A DNA stretch of 64,000 nt from Actinomadura sp. NAK00032 (lineage in GTDB: Bacteria > Actinomycetota > Actinomycetes > Streptosporangiales > Streptosporangiaceae). Below the pieces are notes generated by a model. The model was not told where the DNA came from and made no database searches. It saw only the letters and a list, made by a program, of their open reading frames with translations. Positions 1 through 7,261 of this stretch are shown here, one piece after another. Within the stretch, counting starts at the first letter, position 1. Each line of letters opens with the position of its first letter. Made by a program: the position numbers and the translations under genes. Location: the NCBI RefSeq assembly GCF_013364275.1, contig NZ_CP054932.1, positions 1,178,001 through 1,242,000 on the forward strand, given 5' to 3'.

Positions 1-226
1 ACTGGCGCCGTCCGGCCGCGTCGGTGCCCATCGCCTGGATGTGGCCGTCCGGGTCTGGGCAGATCCAGACGTCCTTCCAGGCGGGCGGTATGACGAGTGA
101 CCTGATGCGTGCCTTCTCCGTGGAGTCTTGTAGGGGGCGTCCGTCCGGCCCCAGGTACACGAAGCCCTTGCCGGCTCTTCGCCGTCCGTAGCCGGGTTCT
201 CCAGTGTCGCTACGTTGCAGCTCCAT
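1..226 (-). CDS. DNA topoisomerase IB (eukaryotic type), 5' part only
   Basis: The first 75 codons of a gene that leaves the window on the left. The translation begins MELQRSDTGEPGYGRRRAGK and continues with GFVYLGPDGR, then IRSLVIPPAWKDVWICPDP and GHIQAMGTDAAGRRQ. This is the characteristic N-terminus of bacterial poxvirus/eukaryotic-like topoisomerase IB (RSD..GPG..RRR.GKGF.Y, then IPPAW.DVWICP..GH.QA.G.D..GR.Q). Such enzymes relax supercoils through a 3'-phosphotyrosyl intermediate; the catalytic domain lies outside the window, so activity cannot be judged. The ATG at 226 overlaps the TGA of the upstream SDR by one base (TGATG), which implies translational coupling. Confidence 0.85.
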   Translation of the reverse strand, partial: MELQRSDTGEPGYGRRRAGKGFVYLGPDGRPLQDSTEKARIRSLVIPPAWKDVWICPDPDGHIQAMGTDAAGRRQ

Positions 227-1074
227 CAGCCCGGGTGAATCTCCCCACCGGCCGGTACGAGCGTCTGCCCCGTGTAATAGGACGACTGGCGGTTGGCGGC
301 GAAGAACACGTAGGACGGCGCTATCTCATCGGGATCGGCGGCCCGCCCCATCGGCGCGTTCTTGCCGAAGGACTCCACGCGCTCGGCGTCGAACGTGGCC
401 GGGATCAGCGGCGTCCACACCGGGCCCGGCGCGACGCAGTTCACGCGGATCTCGCGGTCCATCAGGTTCTGGGCGAGGCTCGCGGTGAGCGACATGACCG
501 CGCCCTTGCTGGCGGAGTAGTCGATGAGCGTCTTGTTGCCGCGCAGCCCGTTGATGGAGCCGGTGATGATGATGGACGAGCCCGGCCCCATATGGTCGAG
601 AGCCTCCTGGATCGTCCAGAACACCGCGAAGACGTTCACCTCGAACGTGCGGCGGAGCTGCTCGCCGTCGATCTCCCGGACGTCCTTCACCGGCGTCTGC
701 GTGCCGTGGTGCAGGACGAGCACGTCCAGCCCGCCGAGCTGCCGGACGGTGTGCTCGACGACCTCGCGGCAGTGCCGCTCCTCCGCCATGTCGCCGCCGA
801 GCATGACGCAGCGCTGCCCGGCGTCCTCGACCAGGCTCGCGGTGTGCCGGGCGTCGTCGTCCTCCTCCAGGTAGGTGATCGCGACGTCGGCGCCCTCCTT
901 GGCGAACGCGATCGCGGTGGCGCGCCCGATCCCCGAGTCGCCGCCGGTGATCAGCGCGCGACGCCCGTGCAGCAGATCGCTGCCGAGGTAGTCGCGCATC
1001 TCATCACGCGGTTCGGGTGCCATCTCCCCGGTCCGGCCGGGGTAGGACTGGCTCTGTGCCGGACGTTCGCTCAT
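226..1074 (-). CDS. SDR family oxidoreductase
   Basis: A 282-residue short-chain dehydrogenase/reductase with an N-terminal extension (about 40 residues, hydrophilic) before the Rossmann fold, as in the YhdF/YhxC-like branch. It has the cofactor motif TGGDSGIGRA and the catalytic YSASKGA with upstream Ser. Substrate is unknown; this subgroup is often linked to stress or glucose-dehydrogenase-like activity. The start is set at the ATG at 1074, which has GGGAGGAG a few bases upstream; the reading frame is open further 5' to 1257 but without homology-like sequence. The usual NNAG motif reads LHHG here. The stop overlaps the start of the topoisomerase IB gene. Confidence 0.85.
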   Translation of the reverse strand: MSERPAQSQSYPGRTGEMAPEPRDEMRDYLGSDLLHGRRALITGGDSGIGRATAIAFAKEGADVAITYLEEDDDARHTASLVEDAGQRCVMLGGDMAEERHCREVVEHTVRQLGGLDVLVLHHGTQTPVKDVREIDGEQLRRTFEVNVFAVFWTIQEALDHMGPGSSIIITGSINGLRGNKTLIDYSASKGAVMSLTASLAQNLMDREIRVNCVAPGPVWTPLIPATFDAERVESFGKNAPMGRAADPDEIAPSYVFFAANRQSSYYTGQTLVPAGGEIHPG

Positions 1075-1258
1075 GCTCGGCTCCTCCCGGGCTCGACCCC
1101 GCCGTCCACATGACGCGGGTGCCCGGAGCTGCGCGGAGCAAACGCGGGCCCTATTGTAACCCGTGAGTAATAACGCGCTCGGCGATCCGCCGGGGTGTGA
1201 GCGGAGCGCGCGCCGACGTCTGGATAGCATCACCCCGAACCACATTCGGTCCCTCACG

Positions 1259-1264
1259 TAAGGT
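1259..1264 (+). promoter_or_regulatory. -10 element of a probably leaderless promoter
   Basis: TAAGGT lies 7 bases before the ATG at 1272 and there is no Shine-Dalgarno sequence. The transcript would start at or next to the start codon. I see no good -35 hexamer. Confidence 0.5.
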
Positions 1265-1271
1265 GTCGCTT

Positions 1272-2045
1272 ATGGACCTGAACGGAGTTTCCGCCGTCGT
1301 ATCCGGTGGCGCGAGCGGCCTCGGTGAGGCCACCGTCCGCGCGCTGGCCGCCGAAGGCGCCAAGGTGGTCGTCGCCGACCTGAACGAGGACAGGGGCAAG
1401 GCTCTCGCCGACGAGGTCGGCGGCGTCTTCGTCAAGACCGACGTCTCCAGCGAGGAGCAGGTGCAGGCCGCCGTCCAGGCCGCCGTCGACACCGGCGCCC
1501 CGCTGCGCGTCATCGTCAACAGCGCCGGGATCGGCTGGGCGTCGCGGACCGTGAACCGCGACGGCTCCCCGCACGACCTGGCCTCCTACGAGACCGTCAT
1601 CCGGGTCAACCTGATCGGCACCTTCAACCTGATGCGGATCGGCGCCGCCGCCATCTCCAAGACCGAGCCGGCCGACGCCGACGGCCTGCGCGGCGTGGTG
1701 ATCAACACCGCGTCCATCGCCGGCCTGGAGGGCCAGACCGGGCAGATCGCCTACTCCGCGTCCAAGGGCGGCATCATCGGCATGACGCTGCCGGCGGCCC
1801 GCGACCTCGCCGCGATCGGCGTCCGGGTCAACACCATCTGCCCGGGCATCATCGACACCCCGATCTACGGCTCGGGCGAGCAGGCGGAGGCGTTCAAGGC
1901 CAAGCTCGCCGCGCCCGTCCCGTTCCCGAAGCGGATGGGCAAGGCGTCGGAGTTCGCGCACCTCGTCAAGTCCCTGATCGAGAACGACTACATGAACGGC
2001 GAGACGATCCGCTTCGACGGCGGCATCCGCTTCCAGCCCAAGTGA
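1272..2045 (+). CDS. SDR, type II 3-hydroxyacyl-CoA dehydrogenase (HSD10-like)
   Basis: A 257-residue short-chain dehydrogenase. Visible motifs are the NAD site SGGASGLGEAT near the N-terminus, the acidic residue after beta-2 (VVADLNED) that selects NAD over NADP, the NSAG motif, the catalytic Ser in INTASIAG and YSASKGG. The order and the long insertion between NSAG and the catalytic Ser resemble HSD17B10-type 3-hydroxyacyl-CoA dehydrogenases, which oxidise 3-hydroxyacyl-CoA in fatty-acid or branched-chain degradation. It is followed after 8 bases by an enoyl-CoA hydratase, which supports a beta-oxidation role. The substrate chain is not predictable. Confidence 0.85.
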   Translation: MDLNGVSAVVSGGASGLGEATVRALAAEGAKVVVADLNEDRGKALADEVGGVFVKTDVSSEEQVQAAVQAAVDTGAPLRVIVNSAGIGWASRTVNRDGSPHDLASYETVIRVNLIGTFNLMRIGAAAISKTEPADADGLRGVVINTASIAGLEGQTGQIAYSASKGGIIGMTLPAARDLAAIGVRVNTICPGIIDTPIYGSGEQAEAFKAKLAAPVPFPKRMGKASEFAHLVKSLIENDYMNGETIRFDGGIRFQPK

Positions 2046-2053
2046 GGCACTGA

Positions 2054-2818
2054 ATGACCGACGCTGTTCTGACAGAGGAAGACGGCGCCGTCCTCGTCAT
2101 CACCATCAACCGCCCGGAGGCCCGCAACGCGGTCAACGGCGAGGTGGCGCGGGGCATCGCGGCGGCCGTCGAGGAGCTGGAGTCCCGCAAGGACCTGTCC
2201 ATCGGCATCCTCACCGGCGCGGGCGGGACGTTCTGCGCCGGGATGGACCTGAAGGGCTTCCTGACCGGCGACAACCCCGTCGTCGAGGGACGCGGGTTCG
2301 CGGGCCTCACCGAGCGCCCGCCGGCCAAGCCGATGATCGCCGCGATCGAGGGCTACGCCCTGGCCGGCGGCTGCGAGGTCGCGCTGTCCTGCGACATGAT
2401 CGTCGCGGCGCGGGACGCCCAGTTCGGGCTGCCCGAGCCGAAGCGCGGCCTGGTCGCGGCCGGCGGCGGGCTGCTGCGGCTGCCGCAGCGCATCCCGTAC
2501 CACATCGCCATGGAGATCGCCCTCACCGGCGACAAGTACCCGGCGGAGCGGATGGCCGAGCTCGGGTTCGTCAACCGGCTCGCCGAGTCCGGCGGCGCGC
2601 TCGCCGCGGCCAAGGAGCTGGCCCTCAAGGTCGCCGAGAACGCGCCGCTGGCGCTCGCGGCGACCAAGAAGGTCATCGTCGAGTCCGCCGACTGGACGAC
2701 CGAGGAGGCGTGGAAGAAGCAGCAGGAGATCACCCTGCCGGTCTTCACCTCCAAGGACGCCCAGGAGGGCCCGGCGGCGTTCGCCGAGAAGCGCAAGCCG
2801 AACTGGAAGGGCGAGTAA
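2054..2818 (+). CDS. Enoyl-CoA hydratase/isomerase (crotonase) family protein
   Basis: A 254-residue crotonase. The oxyanion-hole segments are GAGGTFCAGMDL and EGYALAGGCE. Two acidic residues fit the hydratase pair: Glu in FGLPEPKRG and Glu in AMEIALTGD. This suggests true hydration of trans-2-enoyl-CoA rather than a hydrolase or isomerase variant, though crotonase substrate prediction is weak. It forms a two-gene operon with the HSD10-like dehydrogenase; the pair would carry out consecutive hydration and oxidation steps of acyl-CoA breakdown. A strong hairpin follows the stop. Confidence 0.88.
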   Translation: MTDAVLTEEDGAVLVITINRPEARNAVNGEVARGIAAAVEELESRKDLSIGILTGAGGTFCAGMDLKGFLTGDNPVVEGRGFAGLTERPPAKPMIAAIEGYALAGGCEVALSCDMIVAARDAQFGLPEPKRGLVAAGGGLLRLPQRIPYHIAMEIALTGDKYPAERMAELGFVNRLAESGGALAAAKELALKVAENAPLALAATKKVIVESADWTTEEAWKKQQEITLPVFTSKDAQEGPAAFAEKRKPNWKGE

Positions 2819-2836
2819 CCGCCCCTCCCGCGCCGA

Positions 2837-2866
2837 GCGCCCGGAACCCACCGCGGTTCCGGGCGC
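2837..2866 (+). terminator. Hairpin terminator after the crotonase operon
   Basis: GCGCCCGGAACC pairs with GGTTCCGGGCGC across a 6-base loop. There is no T-run. The segment just downstream is a perfect 16-bp tandem duplication (2861-2876 and 2877-2892) that begins inside the right arm. Confidence 0.6.
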
Positions 2867-2991
2867 TTCGCCGTCCGGGCGCTTCGCCGTCCGGGGACGG
2901 CCTGTTCCGGACGGCCGCCGGGGTTTGTCTCGGCGTCGAGTAAGTGGTCGCGTACGCTGGCCGGGCTTGCTGTGATCTTGAAAGGACGCCC

Positions 2992-4068
2992 ATGAGACGC
3001 AACGCGGCACTGGCGGTCGCCACCGCCCTGGCCTGCGCCGCCGGGACGGTCGCGACGGCCGCCCCCGCGCACGCCGCCGGCTGGACGGACGTGCCCACCG
3101 GAGCGGTCGCCTACAACGGCTCCCTCGACCGGGTCGACTTCGGCGCCGGGGGCGCCGGCTGGGCCGTCGGCGCCGCCGGCAACCTCTTCGGGCCCGAGGC
3201 CAAGATCGTCCGGTGGACGGGCTCCGGCTGGGCGGCCCAGCCGAGCCCGGTCGGCTTCACGCCGGTCGACGTGGCCGTGTCCGGGCCGTCCAAGGCGTGG
3301 GTCATCGGGTACAACCTGGGCGGTACGGTCGGCCTCTACTGGAACGGCACCGCGTGGAGCCAGGTCTCCTATCCGCTGGTGGGCTTCCCGAACGCCGTGT
3401 CCGCCGCGCCCGACGGCGCCGCCTACTCCATCGCCGGGCTCAACCAGTTCAACGGCGGCCCGAGCGCGATCCTGCGCTGGACGGGCAGCGCGTGGGTCGA
3501 CCCGCAGGTCCCGCTGCCGCCGTCCTCGTCCATCACGGCCGTGGACGTCCGCGCCGCCGACGACGTGTGGCTCGCCGGGACGACCGCGGAGTCCGGGACG
3601 TCCGCGACCGGGCTCGTCGTGCACTTCGACGGGACGTCCTGGGAGCGGATCGACGTCCCCGGCTCGCTCGGCGCCCTCGGCTTCCAGGGCACCCTGTACC
3701 GCATCGTCGCCCACTCGCCAACGAACGTCTACGTGCTGCGCGTCCGGCAGAACGCCCAGATCACCAACGCGATCCAGCACTACGACGGCACGTCCTGGAC
3801 GACCGTCGACATCCCGCTGAACGCGACCGGCCTCGGGATGTCGTCCGACGGGCGGGGCGGCGTGGTCGTGCTGCCCGTCACGACCGGCGCCAAGACCCGG
3901 TACCTGCACTACGACGGCTCGTCCTGGACGACGCTGGAGGGCCCGGCGCGCACCGGCACCGTCCAGGCGTCCGACGCCGACGCCCGCCCCGGCACGTCCG
4001 CCGTCGTGAGCACCGGCACCGCCACCGAGCCCACCAAGAAGGCGCCGTTCATCGAGCAGTTCGGCTGA
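2992..4068 (+). CDS. Secreted six-repeat (beta-propeller-like) protein of unknown function
   Basis: 358 residues with a Sec signal peptide (MRRN, then an Ala-rich core, cleavage after APAHA about residue 26). The mature part contains six spaced copies of a motif of the form [VLHQ]xW/Y/F-[TND]-G-[ST]-x-W (RWTGSGW, YWNGTAW, RWTGSAW, HFDGTSW, HYDGTSW, HYDGSSW), alternating with VDVxAxxxxxVWLxG-like segments. This periodicity is what a six-bladed propeller would look like. No catalytic motif is visible, so I assign no function. Start chosen at the ATG with AAAGGA upstream; an in-frame GTG at 2944 would add a non-signal-like segment. It is monocistronic, ending at a strong hairpin. Confidence 0.75.
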   Translation: MRRNAALAVATALACAAGTVATAAPAHAAGWTDVPTGAVAYNGSLDRVDFGAGGAGWAVGAAGNLFGPEAKIVRWTGSGWAAQPSPVGFTPVDVAVSGPSKAWVIGYNLGGTVGLYWNGTAWSQVSYPLVGFPNAVSAAPDGAAYSIAGLNQFNGGPSAILRWTGSAWVDPQVPLPPSSSITAVDVRAADDVWLAGTTAESGTSATGLVVHFDGTSWERIDVPGSLGALGFQGTLYRIVAHSPTNVYVLRVRQNAQITNAIQHYDGTSWTTVDIPLNATGLGMSSDGRGGVVVLPVTTGAKTRYLHYDGSSWTTLEGPARTGTVQASDADARPGTSAVVSTGTATEPTKKAPFIEQFG

Positions 4069-4093
4069 GCCGGCCCCCGCCGCCCGTCCCGCC

Positions 4094-4133
4094 GCCCGTC
4101 CCGCTCGCCCCGGGCGGGACGAGCGGGACGGGC
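4094..4133 (+). terminator. Perfect 14-bp inverted repeat, terminator
   Basis: GCCCGTCCCGCTCG and its exact complement flank a 12-base loop, 26 bases after the stop of the secreted protein. Confidence 0.65.
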
Positions 4134-4219
4134 CACTGGGCGGAACGGCGGCGTTGTGACGGGGCCCCGCGCTGGTTATCGTCGGAGCGGCGTCCGATTT
4201 CTCCTGAAGGGAGCGATCA

Positions 4220-7069
4220 ATGGACGTCCGCGCCGCGCCGCCGGTGGTCCGCACGGGGATGCCGTCCGCGCCGGCCGGGCGGTCCGCACTGCTCACGGCC
4301 CTGGAGTCCCGCCTCGCGGCGAACGGCAGCGTCGTGCTGACCGGCCCCAGCGGCATCGGCAAGACGGCGCTGCTGGAGGCCGCCGGGGCCGCGGCGGCCG
4401 CGCGCGGCGAGCTGGTGCTGCGGACCGCCGGGACCGAGACCGAGCGGTGGGTGCCCTGCTCGGGGCTCGCGGAACTGCTCGACCAGCTGCCCGCACCGCT
4501 CACCGACCCGCTGCCCCGCGAGCGGCTGACCGGCCTGCCCGAGCCCGCCGAGCATCCGGACCCGGACACGAACGCCGGTACCGGCCATGTCGCGTGCCGG
4601 CTGTCGTTTCGCGGGCTGCTCGCCCGGTGCGCCGACGAGCGCCCCGTCCTCCTGCTCGTGGACGACGCGCAGTGGCTGGACGCCGAGTCGGCCGACGCCG
4701 TCCGCTACGCGGTGGGACGGCTCGCGGCGCGGGGCGTGCGCGCCGTCGCCGCCGGGCGCTGGCCGGACGGGTTCGCCGCCGGCGACGGGAGCGGCGCGCC
4801 CTGGGCCCCGGCTCCGGGCGCCCTCCACCTGCCCGTCCCGCCGCTCGGCCCGGACGAGCTGGCCGAGATGTTCGACAGCTACGGCCTCCCGGTGCGGGTG
4901 GTGAACACGCTGCACTCCGACTCCGGCGGCAACCCCTACCTCGCGCTCGCGCTCGGCGGCGCGTTCACCGACCGCATCCCGCGGCACTGGCGGCCCGCGC
5001 CGCTGCCGCAGCGGGTCCGGTCGGTGATCGAGGAGCGGCTGGCGCGGCTGCCCGCCGAGGCCCGTGAGACATTGCTGACGGCGGCGCTCGCGATCCGGCC
5101 GACGACCGACCTGCTGTGCCGGGCCGGCCGTGCCGGGGCGGTGCGCGACGTCCGGCTCGCGGCCGGGCTCGGGCTGCTCATCACCGAGGGCGGCGGCATC
5201 CGCTTCACGCCGCCCGCCGTCGGAACCGTCCTCGCCGAGTCCGCCGGCGCGCCGCACCTCGCGCGGGTGCACCGGGCGCTGGCCGCCGCCGTGCCGGACG
5301 CGGCGGGCCGGACCCGGCACCGCGCCCTCGCCGCCCCCGGCCCGGACGCGGAGCCGGCCCATTCGCTGGTCACCGCCGCCGAGCGGGCCGTCCGGCAGGG
5401 CTCGCACCGGATGGCCGCCGAACTGTACCGGCTGGCCGCCGACCGGTCCCCGGCCGAGCCCGCCGCCGAGCGGCTGGAATGGCTGGTCGCGGCGGCCGAG
5501 ACGGGCGCCAACGGCGGCCTGCCCGACCTGGTGCACCGGGCCGCCGAGGCGGTGCTCGCCGCCGACGCGTCCCGCGCGCAGCGGGTGCGGGTCAGGCTCG
5601 CGCTGCTGGACCTGTCCGGGCAGGGGCTGGCCGAGATGGGGGAAGTCTTCGCCGCCGCCTTAGTGGACGCAGACGGCGACCCCGCGCTGCTCGGGCCGCT
5701 GCGGCTGCGCATGGCGCTCGGCGCACTGGTGAACGGTGCCCCCGCGCGCGCTGAGCATGAGGCCAACGGCACACTGGCCCACGCACGCGCGACCGGCGAC
5801 ACGGCCCTCGAAGCCAAGGCGCTCGCCGTCCGAGCCAACATCGCGCTTATCGAGGGACGGGACGACTACACCACCGACCTGCGCCGCGCCCGGCACCTTC
5901 CAGAGCCGCCCCTGGACGGCCAACTGCACATGACCCCGCGCTACCTGGCCGCGTACTGCGCCGTGTTCGAGGACAGGCTGGCCGAGGCCAGGGAAGACCT
6001 GCTGCGGATGCTCGCGCTCGTCGAACGCGGCTCCGGGGAAGAGGTCGTGCACGTCCTGCGGAACCTGTCGGAAGTCGCCGTCCTCACAGGCCGGTGCAGG
6101 GAGGCGCTCGACTTCGCCGACCGGGCCATGCGCATCACCGAGGACGCCGCGCTCAGCCCTGGCCCGGCCTGGTACCACGGCGCGCTGGCGGAACTGGCAG
6201 GCGGCAGCGTCCGGCGCGCGGTGGCGCTCGCCGAACGAGGGCTGCGGGCGTCCGAGCAAGAGGACGACGTCATCTTCCAGAGCCGCCTCCTGCACGTGCT
6301 CGGCGTGGCACGGATGCGGCTGGGGGAGATGCGCGAAGGCGTCGAGACCCTGGAGCGCATCGACGCGCTCGGCGACGGGCGCGGGCTGCTGTCCCCGCTC
6401 GTCCTGCGCAGGCACGGCGACCTGGCGCAGGGGCTCGTTGCCCTAGGCGACACCGAGCGGGCGGCGGAGGTGATCCGCGCGACCCGGCTCGCGGTCGGCG
6501 ACCGGCCGCGCGGCATCGGCGTCATAGGACGCCTGGACCGCGCCGAGGCGTGCCTGCTCGCCGCACGCGGCGAACCGGACGCGGCCGTCAGGCTGCTGCG
6601 CCGCACGGCGGCGCTGTTCGAGCGGCTGGGCCAGCCCCTGGAGGCCGGGCACTGCCTCCTCGAACTGGCCCGCGTCGAACGCCGCCGGCGGCGCGCGAGC
6701 AGCGCCCGGGAGGCCGTCTCGGCGGCGCTGGAGACGTTCGTCCGGTGCGAGGCACGGCCCTGGGTGGAGCACGCCCGGCACCGGCTCGCGCGGCTCGACG
6801 ACACCGGGCTGCGGGACGGGCCCGCGCCGCCGCCCGGCCACGCGGCGCTCAGCGACGGCGAGCGGCGGATCGCGGTGCTCGTCGGGCAGGGCGCCACCAA
6901 CCAGCAGGTCGCGAACCGGCTGTTCCTCAGCGTGAAGACCGTCGAGGCGTCGCTCACCCGCGTCTACCGCAAGCTCGGCATCCGCTCGCGCGCGCAACTC
7001 GGCGCGCTGGTCGCCGGGCTCGACGGGCTCGACGGGCTGGACGGGCCGGAGGCCACCCTCACCCGGTAG
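4220..7069 (+). CDS. LAL-type LuxR family transcriptional regulator with AAA ATPase domain
   Basis: 949 residues, the usual size for large ATP-binding LuxR regulators (MalT-like). The Walker A is TGPSGIGKTA (residues 41-50), the Walker B is LLLVDDAQWLD (about 145-155), a long helical TPR-like middle section follows, and a C-terminal LuxR helix-turn-helix covers about residues 877-930 (LSDGERRIAVL, NQQVANRLFLSVKTVEASL, YRKLGIRSRAQL). These proteins typically activate secondary-metabolite or extracellular-enzyme genes. The next gene encodes a secreted protease, and TAGGGA-type repeats lie between them, so that protease is a candidate target. RBS GAAGGGAG precedes the ATG. Confidence 0.92.
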   Translation: MDVRAAPPVVRTGMPSAPAGRSALLTALESRLAANGSVVLTGPSGIGKTALLEAAGAAAAARGELVLRTAGTETERWVPCSGLAELLDQLPAPLTDPLPRERLTGLPEPAEHPDPDTNAGTGHVACRLSFRGLLARCADERPVLLLVDDAQWLDAESADAVRYAVGRLAARGVRAVAAGRWPDGFAAGDGSGAPWAPAPGALHLPVPPLGPDELAEMFDSYGLPVRVVNTLHSDSGGNPYLALALGGAFTDRIPRHWRPAPLPQRVRSVIEERLARLPAEARETLLTAALAIRPTTDLLCRAGRAGAVRDVRLAAGLGLLITEGGGIRFTPPAVGTVLAESAGAPHLARVHRALAAAVPDAAGRTRHRALAAPGPDAEPAHSLVTAAERAVRQGSHRMAAELYRLAADRSPAEPAAERLEWLVAAAETGANGGLPDLVHRAAEAVLAADASRAQRVRVRLALLDLSGQGLAEMGEVFAAALVDADGDPALLGPLRLRMALGALVNGAPARAEHEANGTLAHARATGDTALEAKALAVRANIALIEGRDDYTTDLRRARHLPEPPLDGQLHMTPRYLAAYCAVFEDRLAEAREDLLRMLALVERGSGEEVVHVLRNLSEVAVLTGRCREALDFADRAMRITEDAALSPGPAWYHGALAELAGGSVRRAVALAERGLRASEQEDDVIFQSRLLHVLGVARMRLGEMREGVETLERIDALGDGRGLLSPLVLRRHGDLAQGLVALGDTERAAEVIRATRLAVGDRPRGIGVIGRLDRAEACLLAARGEPDAAVRLLRRTAALFERLGQPLEAGHCLLELARVERRRRRASSAREAVSAALETFVRCEARPWVEHARHRLARLDDTGLRDGPAPPPGHAALSDGERRIAVLVGQGATNQQVANRLFLSVKTVEASLTRVYRKLGIRSRAQLGALVAGLDGLDGLDGPEATLTR

Positions 7070-7082
7070 TCCACCCCCGCGG

Positions 7083-7132
7083 CCGTAGGGATTCCCCTTG
7101 CGTTGCGGGCGGCGTCCCTACGGCATCCCTAG
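7083..7132. promoter_or_regulatory. TAGGGA-type repeats between LAL regulator and metalloprotease
   Basis: CCGTAGGG (7083-7090) and CCCTACGG (7116-7123) form an inverted repeat. On the minus strand TAGGGATGCCG is followed directly by TAGGGACGCCG, a direct repeat with an 11-base period. It could be a LuxR-type operator or simply a terminator for the regulator gene. Confidence 0.4.
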
Positions 7133-7261
7133 CGCGGCGAACTATGCGGTGACTTGCCCGGAAATGCATGCGAACGTTCCCGAGGCGAACCCGCCCATCA
7201 CTCCGGAGCCCCGGCGGGCGCCACCGCGCGCGCCGGGGCGAGCCCCCGAAGGAGTCACCGC

